DNA of 64,000 bases, taken from the NCBI GenBank assembly GCA_964434865.1, contig CAYSWV010000005.1:1-64000 (forward strand). Reading direction: 5' to 3'. The notes under the pieces were generated by a model. That model was not told where the DNA came from. It did not search any database and saw only the letters and a program-made list of their open reading frames with translations. This document shows, in pieces, positions 1-8,632 of this stretch (positions within the stretch are counted from its first letter, which is position 1; each line of letters begins with the position of its first letter). A program made the position numbers and the translations under genes. This DNA is from CAYSWV01 sp964434865. GTDB taxonomy: Bacteria > Cyanobacteriota > Cyanobacteriia > Thermostichales > Thermostichaceae.

Positions 1-376
1 CTACGGTATAAGGCATCATCGTCACATACTTGCCTAACCGCAATGTCCCAAAAAAGATTTGTAAGACACCTGCCATCATCACAACAGTAAAGGCCATAGC
101 CATACCATTTTCAGGATTAGCTGCCGTCAAGTTAGCAATCACAGCTGTCATAACGACCGTCATCGGACCCGTAGGCTCGGAAATCAATGTCGGTGTACCA
201 CCAAATAAAGCGGCGAAGAAACCGACCAGTACAGCTCCCCATAGACCTGAGGCCGCCCCCGCCCCTGAGGCCACTCCAAAGGTAAGAGCCATAGGCAACG
301 CAATGATGGCAGCGGTAACACCACCAAAGACATCCCCCCGGACATTGCTAAAGTCAATCTTGTTGGTAAGTTGCAT
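1..376 (-). CDS. bicA: BicA-type SulP bicarbonate transporter, 5' end (partial)
   Basis: The first 125 codons of a SulP/SLC26 anion transporter read leftwards out of the window. The translation starts MQLTNKIDF and runs into hydrophobic helices containing GGTPTLISEPTGPMTV, then GKYVTMMPYTV. This closely resembles cyanobacterial BicA, the low-affinity, high-flux Na+-dependent bicarbonate transporter of the plasma membrane that feeds the CO2-concentrating mechanism. The start at 376 is chosen because BicA proteins begin MQ-TNKI; the frame stays open further upstream without an ATG. The transporter core and the C-terminal STAS domain lie outside the window. Another SulP protein of different specificity is possible, but the N-terminal match is strong. 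It is divergent from the gene at 752, so the roughly 375 bases between them should hold its promoter. Confidence 0.85.
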   Translation of the reverse strand, partial: MQLTNKIDFSNVRGDVFGGVTAAIIALPMALTFGVASGAGAASGLWGAVLVGFFAALFGGTPTLISEPTGPMTVVMTAVIANLTAANPENGMAMAFTVVMMAGVLQIFFGTLRLGKYVTMMPYTV

Positions 377-751
377 CACTTGAGCTTCAACTTGGGTGAA
401 TTGGATTCCATCACAACCTGAGGCATAGACCCGAATCTATCGATTACAGGAAAATCATCACGGTAAGTCTAATATTAAAATACTTGGAAATTATCATCAC
501 ATCTCTAAAGATTTCCAATGGTAAGCAGAGACAAAACTTATTGTTTCTCTCATTAATGCTTGGATGACCTGAATCAATGACGCTGAACTCACCAGCAGCC
601 TCTAAACTGATCAAGATTGCCAGTATCTTCAAAAGTGCTCTGGGTCCTGATCAGAGGCGTGGCAACCTGTCAAATCCACTAGGCGAAGCCATTTGGTATA
701 GTGTTTAAGGCATTCCTGTAATGCTGCAGATTTCTGGTTCGGTAGATTCTT
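377..751. other. Divergent intergenic region upstream of bicA
   Basis: About 375 bases between the divergent bicA and Ycf46-like genes. I see no convincing coding sequence, RNA gene or clear operator. It should hold the bicA promoter. BicA genes in other cyanobacteria can be inducible under low carbon, but no binding site can be assigned by eye. Confidence 0.4.
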
Positions 752-1396
752 ATGGATGTTGGCTCCCCTGTTCCAAAGCTACCCCGACGTCACCAAGAGA
801 TCGTAGACCAACTGGATCTGATGTTGCGTGCTCGCTATCCCCTCATCTACATTGTGGGATCCGAGGAAGATCCTATTCAGGAAGTACTGTGGCGGGTCAG
901 TGAGCGATCTACTCGAACCCTGTATTCCTGGGATATTGTCCGAGGCTGGAATGACAGTGGTACCGACAAAGGTTCAGCCATTGCAGCTCTGAATCGCATT
1001 GCTAAAGCTCCCGATGATCGACCTGCCCTATTTGTTTTAAAAGATTTGCATCCAGTATTAAAGTTTCCCCTACAGCCAGCGCATGTCCCCATCATTCGAG
1101 AGATCAAAAACCTGGCCAGCGAACTAAAACGCAGCCGTAAAACGCTGATTTTAACCAGTTATTCCTTGGATGTTCCGGCTGAATTTCTTGAAGAAATGAC
1201 GGTGATCGATTTTCCTCTACCGGATGCCGAGGAGATTGATTATTTGATCTCGCAATTGGTGCTGCCTGAAAAACGAACCTTGTCTCCTCTAGGTTATGAA
1301 CAATTAGTGAAAGCTTGTCAGGGACTGAGCCGAGCTCGGATCCAGCGAGTTTTGGCTAAGGCTATTGCTGCTAAGCAACGGGTGACCATATTCTGA
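752..1396 (+). CDS. Truncated Ycf46-like AAA ATPase (N-terminal half only)
   Basis: The 214-residue product matches the N-terminal part of cyanobacterial Ycf46-like AAA ATPases: LDLMLRARYPLIYIVGSEE, then an aspartate-rich segment (LFVLKDLHPVL) and a helical end (LVKACQGLSRARIQRVL). Family members are about 500 residues and carry the Walker A/B ATPase core in the second half. Here the protein stops after AKQRVTIF, before that core, so no P-loop is present. The 3' end overlaps the 3' end of the convergent Uma2-like gene by 93 bases, and both lose their normal C-termini at the same place near 1390. I read this as a gene broken by a rearrangement and probably a pseudogene, although the remaining frame is intact. 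The weak RBS leaves the start uncertain. Confidence 0.65.
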   Translation: MDVGSPVPKLPRRHQEIVDQLDLMLRARYPLIYIVGSEEDPIQEVLWRVSERSTRTLYSWDIVRGWNDSGTDKGSAIAALNRIAKAPDDRPALFVLKDLHPVLKFPLQPAHVPIIREIKNLASELKRSRKTLILTSYSLDVPAEFLEEMTVIDFPLPDAEEIDYLISQLVLPEKRTLSPLGYEQLVKACQGLSRARIQRVLAKAIAAKQRVTIF

Positions 1397-1876
1397 TAGC
1401 AACCATTGATTAACAGCCGTTTTGACATAGTGTTCCACATGAATACTGTACTGATCAATGAGGAGATACTCACAGAAGCTTTCAACGGTGCGGTATGCAG
1501 AAAACTTTTCGCCGTGATCGTAATCTTGGGTTGATGGGGACAACACTTCAGCAATAAAGCAGGGATTGGTCACAGTGTCGGTACGCCCAGTTTGAAGCTG
1601 TAAGGGTTTTTCGATAACCATAAGATCTGGATAGGTGTAAAAATTGCGCTCGGGAATCCACAGCCGTTGATCGGCTCCAAAAATCCGGTAGGGCTTGCCT
1701 CGCAAAGCAGATTTGAGCAAGGTTGCAAGATTAATTGCTAATTCGTTGTGATCAGGTGTGCCTCCCGTCATGAGTCGAATGGTTCCATCTACATATTCAT
1801 GGCGTTCCTCTGAAGCCATTTCAAATTCCAGATAGTCTTCACGGGTATAGGTGCGGTGCTCAAGTGCCTGTGTCAT
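1304..1876 (-). CDS. Uma2 family (DUF820) PD-(D/E)XK nuclease-like protein, altered C-terminus
   Basis: This belongs to the Uma2/DUF820 family, a PD-(D/E)XK nuclease fold greatly expanded in cyanobacteria and of unknown cellular role. Visible motifs are EYVDGTIRLMTGGTPDHN, then YPDLMVIEKP supplying the first acidic residue, and IAEVLSPSTQDYDHGEKF with the EV..K pair. The ATG at 1876 (MTQALEHRTYTREDYLEFE) is the usual family start. The open frame upstream of it translates the end of an unrelated decayed gene. The last 30 or so residues, after WLLSEY, are not family-like. They are the antisense of the truncated Ycf46-like gene and include a low-complexity SSNSLSQNSLDPSS stretch. The nuclease motifs are intact, so activity is possible, but the missing C-terminal strand suggests damage. 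Confidence 0.75.
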   Translation of the reverse strand: MTQALEHRTYTREDYLEFEMASEERHEYVDGTIRLMTGGTPDHNELAINLATLLKSALRGKPYRIFGADQRLWIPERNFYTYPDLMVIEKPLQLQTGRTDTVTNPCFIAEVLSPSTQDYDHGEKFSAYRTVESFCEYLLIDQYSIHVEHYVKTAVNQWLLSEYGHPLLSSNSLSQNSLDPSSAQSLTSFH

Positions 1877-2220
1877 GGTGTGTTCAACCTCACTTATACT
1901 CAACGGTATCTGGCATTTGCTGATGATTTCCATTGTACGGTGCAGACTCAATCGTGTTTTAACCTCGTGACTCAACGGCTAATGGCCCTGCACTCATAAG
2001 CGACGACCCCTGAAGCCGAAGATCCATGCGCCAACTTCACAAAGACTCGATCACACCCAAACTGATCCATGCGCTATTCAAAAGATGTTTCATAGTAGTA
2101 GAGTTCCCTTGAGCGCTCGGTCAGCATCACTTGCTCTAGCCCCCCATCCTCTTGTACCCAATCTTCACCGCCATAAATAACGTCGTTCTCCTTAGCTTCA
2201 CCTCAGCCCTACAACAATTT
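1877..2220 (-). pseudogene. Remnant of an STM4014-like ATP-grasp gene
   Basis: Reading leftwards, one frame gives MDQFGCDRVFVKLAHGSSAS followed by GVVAYECRAISR, preceded in frame by a TAG stop and followed by TGA. A shifted frame then continues HEVKTRLSLHRTMEI up to the Uma2 start. The lysine-containing VFVK..HGSSASGVVA block is typical of the ATP-grasp proteins called STM4014 family, which belong to an uncharacterised conserved gene set. Stops and a frame change rule out a working product. The assignment rests on one motif recalled from the family, so it is moderately secure at best. Confidence 0.45.
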
Positions 2221-2289
2221 TGAACTAAAAGCAAGAAAGGCAGGTCTGGGATGGCTTCGCAGCCTTAGGGATCCTTAAAGCTGGCGGTG

Positions 2290-2523
2290 GGATCATTGGG
2301 CGGCGATTGGGGACACTGCACCATTATCGGGGATCATTGGGCGGCGATTGGGGATCAGTATGCTGTTATCAGGGATCACTAAGCCGCTACAGGGATCTGT
2401 TGAACCGCTATCGGGAACTATTGCGCTGTTGTCGGGGATCATTGCGCCGCTATCGGGGACACTACACGGCTATCGGGCATTAGCATGTCATTATCGGGAC
2501 CTAGTATGCCGCTGTGAAGATCC
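2290..2523. repeat. Degenerate 21-bp tandem repeat (about 11 copies)
   Basis: Eleven or so diverged copies of a 21-base unit lie head to tail, with a recurring core close to CCGCTATCGGGGATCATTG. Because 21 is seven codons, a 65-codon frame passes through it (PLSGTIA LLSGIIA PLSGT), but that frame has no RBS and no similarity I recognise. I treat it as a non-coding minisatellite. Copies differ by several bases, so it is not recently amplified. Confidence 0.85.
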
Positions 2524-2702
2524 ATTATATCAAAGGCCCGCATGATCCTAAAAGCTCACTCAGCCCCTGTCGGATAAAACCATCCCAGTAGTGTTCAGGA
2601 TTAACTACCAGCAACAAAATGGAACACAACCACTATTGAATTGTCGCATGATGAGGACTGATGGCATCGACTGTTAAGATCTCAAACTTTAATAAAGGTC
2701 TT

Positions 2703-3029
2703 CTAGATGGCGATAGTGGGGAGAAAGAGCTTAATAACTCCGGCAGCTAAGGCAAGGACAAATCCTACCACCACAGAGCGATTAATAAACTCTTGGGTAT
2801 CTAACCGCTTACCAATGCCCCTGACCTCAGTTTCTAGAGCTTTAATGTCCCCTTCTAGTTTCACCTGCCCCACTTTAAGCTCCACCACATCTTGGCGCAG
2901 ATCCTTAAACTTGGTATCCACATCTTGGCGCAGATCCTCAAGCTTGGTGTCCATCCGGTCCAATTTTTGGCTGATCTGACCTAACACCTCTTCTAAGGTA
3001 TAGTTCACCGTGACAGGAGTTTGAGTCAT
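2703..3029 (-). CDS. Small coiled-coil protein with C-terminal membrane anchor
   Basis: A 108-residue protein starting MTQTPVTVNYTLEEVLGQIS. Residues about 15-75 form a long amphipathic coiled coil with a repeated LRQDVDTKFKDLRQDVVELK pattern. It ends in one hydrophobic helix (VVVGFVLALAAGVIKLFLP) that should anchor it in a membrane. Cyanobacterial genomes contain many such tail-anchored coiled-coil proteins of unknown function. The ATG at 3029 is preferred over an upstream non-ATG start because the extra residues are not hydrophobic or conserved-looking. No enzymatic motif is visible and the neighbours give no hint of a role. Confidence 0.6.
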   Translation of the reverse strand: MTQTPVTVNYTLEEVLGQISQKLDRMDTKLEDLRQDVDTKFKDLRQDVVELKVGQVKLEGDIKALETEVRGIGKRLDTQEFINRSVVVGFVLALAAGVIKLFLPTIAI

Positions 3030-3178
3030 AGCTGTTCTCGTGGCAAGTCCAGGTCTGAATTCTAACTTAGATCTCAAGTGTCCCAACCCCAGTCAGACTG
3101 CGCTGTAAGAGTTAGGGTTCAGATCTCTGCTAGGTTTAGATTCCGGTCTTGAGCAGGGTTGAAATTAACGATTCAGAA

Positions 3179-3473
3179 TTAATTTAACTTTGCAATGGCC
3201 TGTCGCTCGATCAATCGGTGATTAGTTAAAAGATCCTGCACGGTTGCTACTAAAATCCGATGTTCGGTCACTTCAAACTCAACCGCAATTCGATCAATGC
3301 CTACTAAAGATCACCCGTGATGGCTCCAGTTGTTGCTGCTTGAGTGTAGTCCAGATCACCGCAAGAAACTGCAGGGCAATCTGTTCTGCCTCATAGCACT
3401 CTCCATCAATAGTGGCCCAACCAGTAAATTGCTCGTGATTAGACGCAGCAACAAGCAGGATTTCAGCCGGCAT
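3179..3473 (-). pseudogene. Frameshifted small gene downstream of DUF2997; tail resembles an Hsp70-like C-terminus
   Basis: A 59-codon frame (MPAEILLVAASNHEQFTGWA ...) begins 3 bases after the DUF2997 stop, with a GAGG ribosome site 6 bases before the ATG. That is a clear translational-coupling arrangement. It ends at ...SRVIFSRH. Immediately after, in another frame, the sequence continues IDRIAVEFEVTEHRILVATV then QDLLTNHRLIERQ to a stop at 3179. That tail has the alternating strand pattern and VTVxDLLT-like motif seen at the ends of cyanobacterial Hsp70-like proteins. The simplest reading is one gene of about 98 codons broken by a frameshift. The 59-codon product alone could still be made. 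The Hsp70 link is tentative. Confidence 0.35.
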
Positions 3474-3476
3474 GAG

Positions 3477-3698
3477 TTACCTCTGCTGATGAATGGACTG
3501 TGACTGTTCTTGGATCAATCCATTACCGTTATCAGCACCAAACTCTGGAAGCAACTCCCGCGATTCAACCTGGCCCAGCCCTTGTTCCAATTCCTCAGTA
3601 GCCAGAAGACACTGCTCTCCCTGGCCATTCAGCACCGTCTCGATCACGTTACCATCTAACCCAATTTGGTACTCGATCCGCTGATAGTGGGCCATCAT
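3477..3698 (-). CDS. DUF2997 family small protein
   Basis: The 73-residue product, MMAHYQRIEYQIGLDGNVIE ... with LNGQGEQCLLATEELEQGLG and a closing VESRELLPEFG, matches the DUF2997 pattern: a short beta-rich N-terminus, a single cysteine after the second strand, and an EeLGxVxs tail. DUF2997 genes are common in cyanobacteria, often near Ycf46/Ycf35-type genes, and their function is unknown. An AGGAG site lies 5 and 8 bases before two adjacent ATG codons (3698 and 3695), so either could start. The tail after LLPEFG is a Gln/Ser-rich extension (LIQEQSQSIHQQR). A small coupled ORF follows directly. Confidence 0.6.
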   Translation of the reverse strand: MMAHYQRIEYQIGLDGNVIETVLNGQGEQCLLATEELEQGLGQVESRELLPEFGADNGNGLIQEQSQSIHQQR

Positions 3699-3845
3699 TC
3701 ATTCTCCTAAATACAATCTAGCTCTCTATCACTTGTCATCATAAGGACGAGACACCTCCATCGCAAACTGCAATTCAACTCGACAACGATTCGATATTGA
3801 TCTCAGATCTCACGTCCCATTGGAACACCCACAGTGTCAAACGGA

Positions 3846-5312
3846 TCAGGAGTGACGACGAGGATGGGGCACTTTCCGCTCCCGATGATCTCGAGAACCA
3901 TCAGATTTAGAGCGCTTATTTGAAGGACGATTGGGGGAGCGTCTATGAACCTTAGATGGTTTGAGTAGAGCTTGGAGTTGTTGGCTACTTAAGCCAATTC
4001 GATTAGGCCCATGAATGTTGCGTCTATCTAGCACCATAGATAGCAATTTGCATGCCACTTCTGTTAGGTCAAACTCTTCTTGAATAGTAGCCAATAAATC
4101 TACAGCTTCATCTCGAATCGGTTGCTGGTAGAGTGATCGGAGCAAACGCAAGTTATGCTGTTGATGGACATCTGAGATTGAAGGAATTTCACCATGAACA
4201 AACTTAGCTTGAATAGCTGTCTGTAACCGCTTTAATTTACGAAACTCAGAAGGAGTGACTAAAGTAATGGCTTTCCCTTTGTGACCTGCACGGCCTGTGC
4301 GACCAATTCGATGCAAATAACTTGATTGATCAAAGGGCATGTGATAGTTGAATACATGAGTAACCCCCGAAATATCTAGACCTCGGGACGCCACATCCGT
4401 TGCAACCAGGGCATTAACAGTACCTTCACGGAAACTACTAATCGTGTCCTGCCGCTGTTGTTGATCCATATCACCATGCAAAGGTTTAGCTGCACAACCT
4501 CTTGAAACCAGTGTGGTGCAAAGCAGATCAGTTTCTCGTTTGGTTCGGCAAAAAATAATTGTTTTACTAGGTTCTTCACTATCAATCAAACGCACCACAG
4601 CATCTGAACGTTCACTTTCTTCCATAACGTAGAAGTACTGTTCAACATCGCTGTTAAAAACGACTTCAGTTGTGAGATTGATCGAAAAAGGATTTTTTAG
4701 AATTTCAGTTGAAAGATGACGGATCGCATCAGGAATGGTAGCTGAAAAGAGAAGTGTCTGACGGTCTTTAGGCAAGTGGGTAAAGATAGCACGGATATCC
4801 TCTAAAAATCCCATATCCAACATTTCATCGGCTTCATCCAAAATCACGATATGAGGATTAAATTCACCTAATCGCCCTGAACTGAGATGATCCAACAACC
4901 GCCCAGGTGTAGCGACCACCACTTGTGCCCCACGTTGAATGAGTTCTACTTGCCGACGTATAGATTGCCCACCATAAACAGCAACTGTGCGCACACCAGC
5001 ATAGCGACCCAAGCGATAAAGCTCATCACTCACTTGAGAAGCTAACTCACGAGTAGGAGTCATCACTAGAACTTCAACCCCTCCCCGGAAGGTCAGACGG
5101 TTCATGGTTGGTAACCCAAACGCAGCTGTTTTCCCAGTACCAGTCTGGGCTTGAGCCACCAGATCTCGACCCTCCAAGATCACAGGTAGAGCTTGCTTCT
5201 GAATTGGACTAGGCTGAGCAAAACCCGCTTCACGGATTCCCTTCATCAGTGCCTCATCGAGACCAAACTCTTCAAAGCCTTGCTCTATCAGTGTATCTTC
5301 CATATTATCCAT
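3846..5312 (-). CDS. DEAD-box RNA helicase (DeaD/RhlE/CrhR class)
   Basis: ATP-dependent RNA helicase with all core motifs in order: Q motif (PSPIQKQALPVILEGRDL), motif I AQTGTGKT, Ia PTRELA, II DEAD, III SAT, IV IIFCRTKRETD, V ATDVASRGLDI and VI HRIGRTGRAG. About 70 C-terminal residues are basic and Ser/Arg-rich (HRRSPNRPSNKRSK), a likely RNA-binding tail. Such helicases unwind structured RNA during cold or redox stress, ribosome assembly and mRNA decay. I place the start at the ATG at 5312 (MDNMEDTLIEQGFEEF) because GAGAGG lies 5 bases before it. The ATG pair at 5342 has no RBS. The gene is transcribed alone, with a roughly 690-base upstream region. A long leader would fit cold-regulated helicases, but that is inference. 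Confidence 0.92.
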   Translation of the reverse strand: MDNMEDTLIEQGFEEFGLDEALMKGIREAGFAQPSPIQKQALPVILEGRDLVAQAQTGTGKTAAFGLPTMNRLTFRGGVEVLVMTPTRELASQVSDELYRLGRYAGVRTVAVYGGQSIRRQVELIQRGAQVVVATPGRLLDHLSSGRLGEFNPHIVILDEADEMLDMGFLEDIRAIFTHLPKDRQTLLFSATIPDAIRHLSTEILKNPFSINLTTEVVFNSDVEQYFYVMEESERSDAVVRLIDSEEPSKTIIFCRTKRETDLLCTTLVSRGCAAKPLHGDMDQQQRQDTISSFREGTVNALVATDVASRGLDISGVTHVFNYHMPFDQSSYLHRIGRTGRAGHKGKAITLVTPSEFRKLKRLQTAIQAKFVHGEIPSISDVHQQHNLRLLRSLYQQPIRDEAVDLLATIQEEFDLTEVACKLLSMVLDRRNIHGPNRIGLSSQQLQALLKPSKVHRRSPNRPSNKRSKSDGSRDHRERKVPHPRRHS

Positions 5313-5342
5313 GTCCACCTCTCGGGGAACTAACGCCATCAT

Positions 5343-5999
5343 TTAAGTGATTTACAGTAACTCACTTGTAGTCACAGCTTTCTAATGAGAACCTAAATGA
5401 GAGACTATCTCAGTGGCCTTAATCTAGTCTATGAGTGGCCTCAATCAACTATAATAGAGAGTTAGTAATATAACCCTAGATCACCTGTAGACTCAGATCA
5501 CGGGCACAACGGCTAGGTGCTATCAGATAATTGCTATCAGACAATATAGTCATTCTACTTCAGAGCGTCACTCATCTGGGGCTTTAGGGTTAGCCTTGGG
5601 GCTGAAAATGATCCGAGCCACCCTGCCGAGTATGACTAACCGCTAATTCGTTTAAACACAATCAGGTCTGGATTGTTGAGGTTAGGATCATCGTAGCTGT
5701 GCGTTATTGTCCTGGACTTGAGATTGAAAGACTTATCCTAATACCAGGCTTTATCAGGAGATAGGGCTGAGGATTCTACAGCTTAAACTATTGTGCATTG
5801 TACATTTTATTATTTAGATCTAACCTTTCAACGGGTTGTTTTTTCAACAGGTTTAAGGGTTATAGCAAGGTTAACTAGCTTGTCTATCCTTAGCACTAAC
5901 CTTACAAAAACATAATAAAAACATAAAAATGTAATATCTGATCGCCAACTTTGGAAATGCCTGGCGTTATACTCAGCTGATGATCGATCTGAGGTTTTA
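5343..5999. other. Divergent intergenic region between helicase and glgP
   Basis: About 650 bases without a convincing gene; short frames here lack ribosome sites. It is AT-rich near 5780-5960 and must carry the promoters of both flanking genes. I see no clear hairpin, riboswitch or RNA gene. Space for a long 5' leader of the helicase mRNA is available. Confidence 0.4.
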
Positions 6000-8543
6000 A
6001 TGATGCAAGCAGCGCCCCAATCACCCGATAAGCTTGAAACTACTATAACGGTGGAAGATGATCGGACAGGCCTGAGCATCGAAACCCTAAAACGTGCTTT
6101 TCTAGACAACTTGTTTTACATTCAGGGAAAATTTCCTCGACTAGCTACCCATCAGGACTACTACAATGCTTTAGCTTATACCGTTCGGGATCGGTTGTTG
6201 CAACGTTGGAATAGCACAGCCTATGCTTACACCGAAGAAGGATCTCGGACAGTTGCCTATTTGTCTGCTGAGTTTTTGATGGGGCCTCAACTGGGCAATA
6301 ATTTGATTAACTTGGGTATTTATGACAGTATCCGCCAAGCCATTGAAGAAATAGGTCAAGATTTAGATTATCTGCTTGAAGTTGAGGCTGAGCCTGGATT
6401 GGGCAATGGCGGATTAGGTCGCCTAGCAGCCTGTTATTTAGATTCTCTGGCTACCCTAGAGATTCCAGCTATTGGCTATGGGATTCGCTATGAATTTGGG
6501 ATCTTTCGACAAGATATTCAAGACGGCTGGCAAGTGGAGGTTACGGATCGATGGCTGCGATATGGTAACCCTTGGGAGATTGCACGGCCTGAGTGGACGG
6601 TACAAGTTAAGTTGGGTGGCCACACTGAACATTACGTAGATCAAAAAGGACTTTTTAAAGTGCGCTGGATACCTAGCCAGGTGATCAATGGCATTCCCTA
6701 TGATATTCCAGTGCTTGGATACCAAACTAATACTTGCAATACCCTGCGATTATGGTCAGCTGAAGCTCCAGATTCGTTTAACTTTGCTGCCTTTAATTCA
6801 GGTGACTATTTTGGTGCTGTTGAACAAAAAATGGCCTCCGAAAATATTTCAAAAGTGCTCTATCCTAACGATAATAGCTCTCAAGGCAAACAACTGCGCT
6901 TGGCTCAACAGATCTTCTTTGTCTCTTGCTCACTCCAGGACATGGTGCGGATCTTAAAAGGTCAAGGTCTTAGTATTTCCCAGTTCCATCAAAAGTTTGT
7001 GATTCAGCTCAATGATACCCACCCCGCCATCACAGTAGCCGAGTTGATGCGTCTACTAATCGATGAAGAAGGTATGGATTGGGATCAAGCTTGGTCCATT
7101 ACTCAGCAAAGTTTGGCCTACACCAATCACACCCTGCTACCTGAGGCCCTGGAACGATGGCCTTTGTATCTATTTAACCAGCTGTTACCCCGGCACTTAG
7201 AGATTATCTATGAGATCAATCACCGTTTCTTAGAACAAGTTAGAGCCGCATTCCCTGGTGATGAAGCTCGGTTACGCCGGATGTCTTTGATTGATGAATC
7301 CGATGAACGTTATGTGCGGATGGCGCATCTCGCTTGTGTAGGTAGTCATGCGATCAATGGTGTAGCCGCTCTTCATACCGAATTACTCAAGCAAGACGTC
7401 TTACATGATTTCTATGAGATGTACCCTGAAAAATTTAGTAATAAAACCAATGGGATCACACCTCGGCGTTTCATGGTGTTGAGTAACCCCGGTCAAACTC
7501 AGCTTTTCAACCGAACCATCGGATCCGATTGGATCAAAGACCTCAACCAGCTAGCCCAATTGGAACCTGCTATTGCAAACGCTAGTTTTCGACAAGAATG
7601 GCGGCAAATTAAGCAAAGCAATAAGCAAGCCTTAGCTCGTTATATTCAACAACACAATGGCATCACCGTTGATCCACAGTCTCTGTTTGATACTCAAGTC
7701 AAACGGATCCATGAGTATAAGCGTCAGCATCTGAATGTGCTTCATATATTGACTCTCTATAATCGTCTCAAGGCCAACCCTAATCTAGAGATCACGCCAC
7801 GGACTTTCATCTTTGGGGGCAAAGCAGCTCCAGGGTACTTCATAGCCAAGTTGGTCATTAAGCTGATCAATGCTGTGGCAGAGGTGATTAATCATGATCC
7901 AGCTATCCGAGATCAACTCAAAGTGGTGTTCTTGAAAAATTATAATGTTAAGTTAGCTCATCGTGTCTTTCCCGCAGCTGATCTGTCTGAACAGATTTCA
8001 ACGGCAGGGAAGGAAGCCTCAGGGACCGGTAATATGAAGTTTGCTCTCAATGGGGCACTCACCATCGGGACACTAGATGGGGCCAATGTTGAAATCCGCG
8101 AGGAAGTTGGAGCTGAAAACTTCTTTCTCTTTGGACTGACAACTTCGGAGGTGTATGCCCTTAAATCCCAAGGCTATGCCCCACGTCAGTATTATGAAAC
8201 CAATCCTGAACTGAAAGATGTACTTGATCGAGTGGCTGCAGGTGACTTTTCCAAGGGTGATCCAGGATTATTTCGGCCTCTGATCGATTCCCTATTAAAT
8301 GCTGACCCTTTTCTCTTATTGGCCGATTATCAATCCTATGTGGACTGTCAAGACCAAGTGGCCAAAGCTTATCTTAATCAAGACCAGTGGACTCAGATGG
8401 CATTACTGAACATTGCTCGGATGGGTAAGTTTTCCTCTGACCGATCCATTAAGGATTATTGTCAAGGTATTTGGAAGGTCAACCCTGTCAAGATTCAGCT
8501 CACCGAACAGCTGAGTTTGCCTCAATGCCATCTCAATGCTTAA
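6000..8543 (+). CDS. glgP: Glycogen phosphorylase
   Basis: GT35 family enzyme that releases glucose-1-phosphate from glycogen ends, supplying carbon in the dark. The 847-residue length is standard. Recognisable blocks are AYLSAEFLMGPQLGNNL, the active-site loop EPGLGNGGLGRLAACYLDS, FNQLLPRHLEIIYEIN, KFSNKTNGITPRRF and the pyridoxal-phosphate segment GKEASGTGNMKFALNGAL, whose lysine forms the Schiff base. The start is one of two adjacent ATGs (6000 or 6003). It stands alone, divergent from the helicase. In this window it pairs functionally with treZ-treY, which also consume alpha-glucan, and with the GAPDH gene. Confidence 0.97.
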   Translation: MMQAAPQSPDKLETTITVEDDRTGLSIETLKRAFLDNLFYIQGKFPRLATHQDYYNALAYTVRDRLLQRWNSTAYAYTEEGSRTVAYLSAEFLMGPQLGNNLINLGIYDSIRQAIEEIGQDLDYLLEVEAEPGLGNGGLGRLAACYLDSLATLEIPAIGYGIRYEFGIFRQDIQDGWQVEVTDRWLRYGNPWEIARPEWTVQVKLGGHTEHYVDQKGLFKVRWIPSQVINGIPYDIPVLGYQTNTCNTLRLWSAEAPDSFNFAAFNSGDYFGAVEQKMASENISKVLYPNDNSSQGKQLRLAQQIFFVSCSLQDMVRILKGQGLSISQFHQKFVIQLNDTHPAITVAELMRLLIDEEGMDWDQAWSITQQSLAYTNHTLLPEALERWPLYLFNQLLPRHLEIIYEINHRFLEQVRAAFPGDEARLRRMSLIDESDERYVRMAHLACVGSHAINGVAALHTELLKQDVLHDFYEMYPEKFSNKTNGITPRRFMVLSNPGQTQLFNRTIGSDWIKDLNQLAQLEPAIANASFRQEWRQIKQSNKQALARYIQQHNGITVDPQSLFDTQVKRIHEYKRQHLNVLHILTLYNRLKANPNLEITPRTFIFGGKAAPGYFIAKLVIKLINAVAEVINHDPAIRDQLKVVFLKNYNVKLAHRVFPAADLSEQISTAGKEASGTGNMKFALNGALTIGTLDGANVEIREEVGAENFFLFGLTTSEVYALKSQGYAPRQYYETNPELKDVLDRVAAGDFSKGDPGLFRPLIDSLLNADPFLLLADYQSYVDCQDQVAKAYLNQDQWTQMALLNIARMGKFSSDRSIKDYCQGIWKVNPVKIQLTEQLSLPQCHLNA

Positions 8544-8632
8544 AGCTCATTAAACTAGATCTAAGCCGGACCCGATCTCACTGGATTAACGTCATTAACT
8601 GTCATTAACCAGTAGAGATCTGTAGGCAGCCA

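Noticed and set aside
30..383. Plus-strand 117-codon frame at the left edge
   Set aside because: It is antisense to the BicA N-terminus, which has clear family similarity on the minus strand.
2348..2545. 65-codon frame through the 21-bp repeats
   Set aside because: No RBS and only repeat-derived heptapeptides; the 21-base period keeps any frame open by chance.
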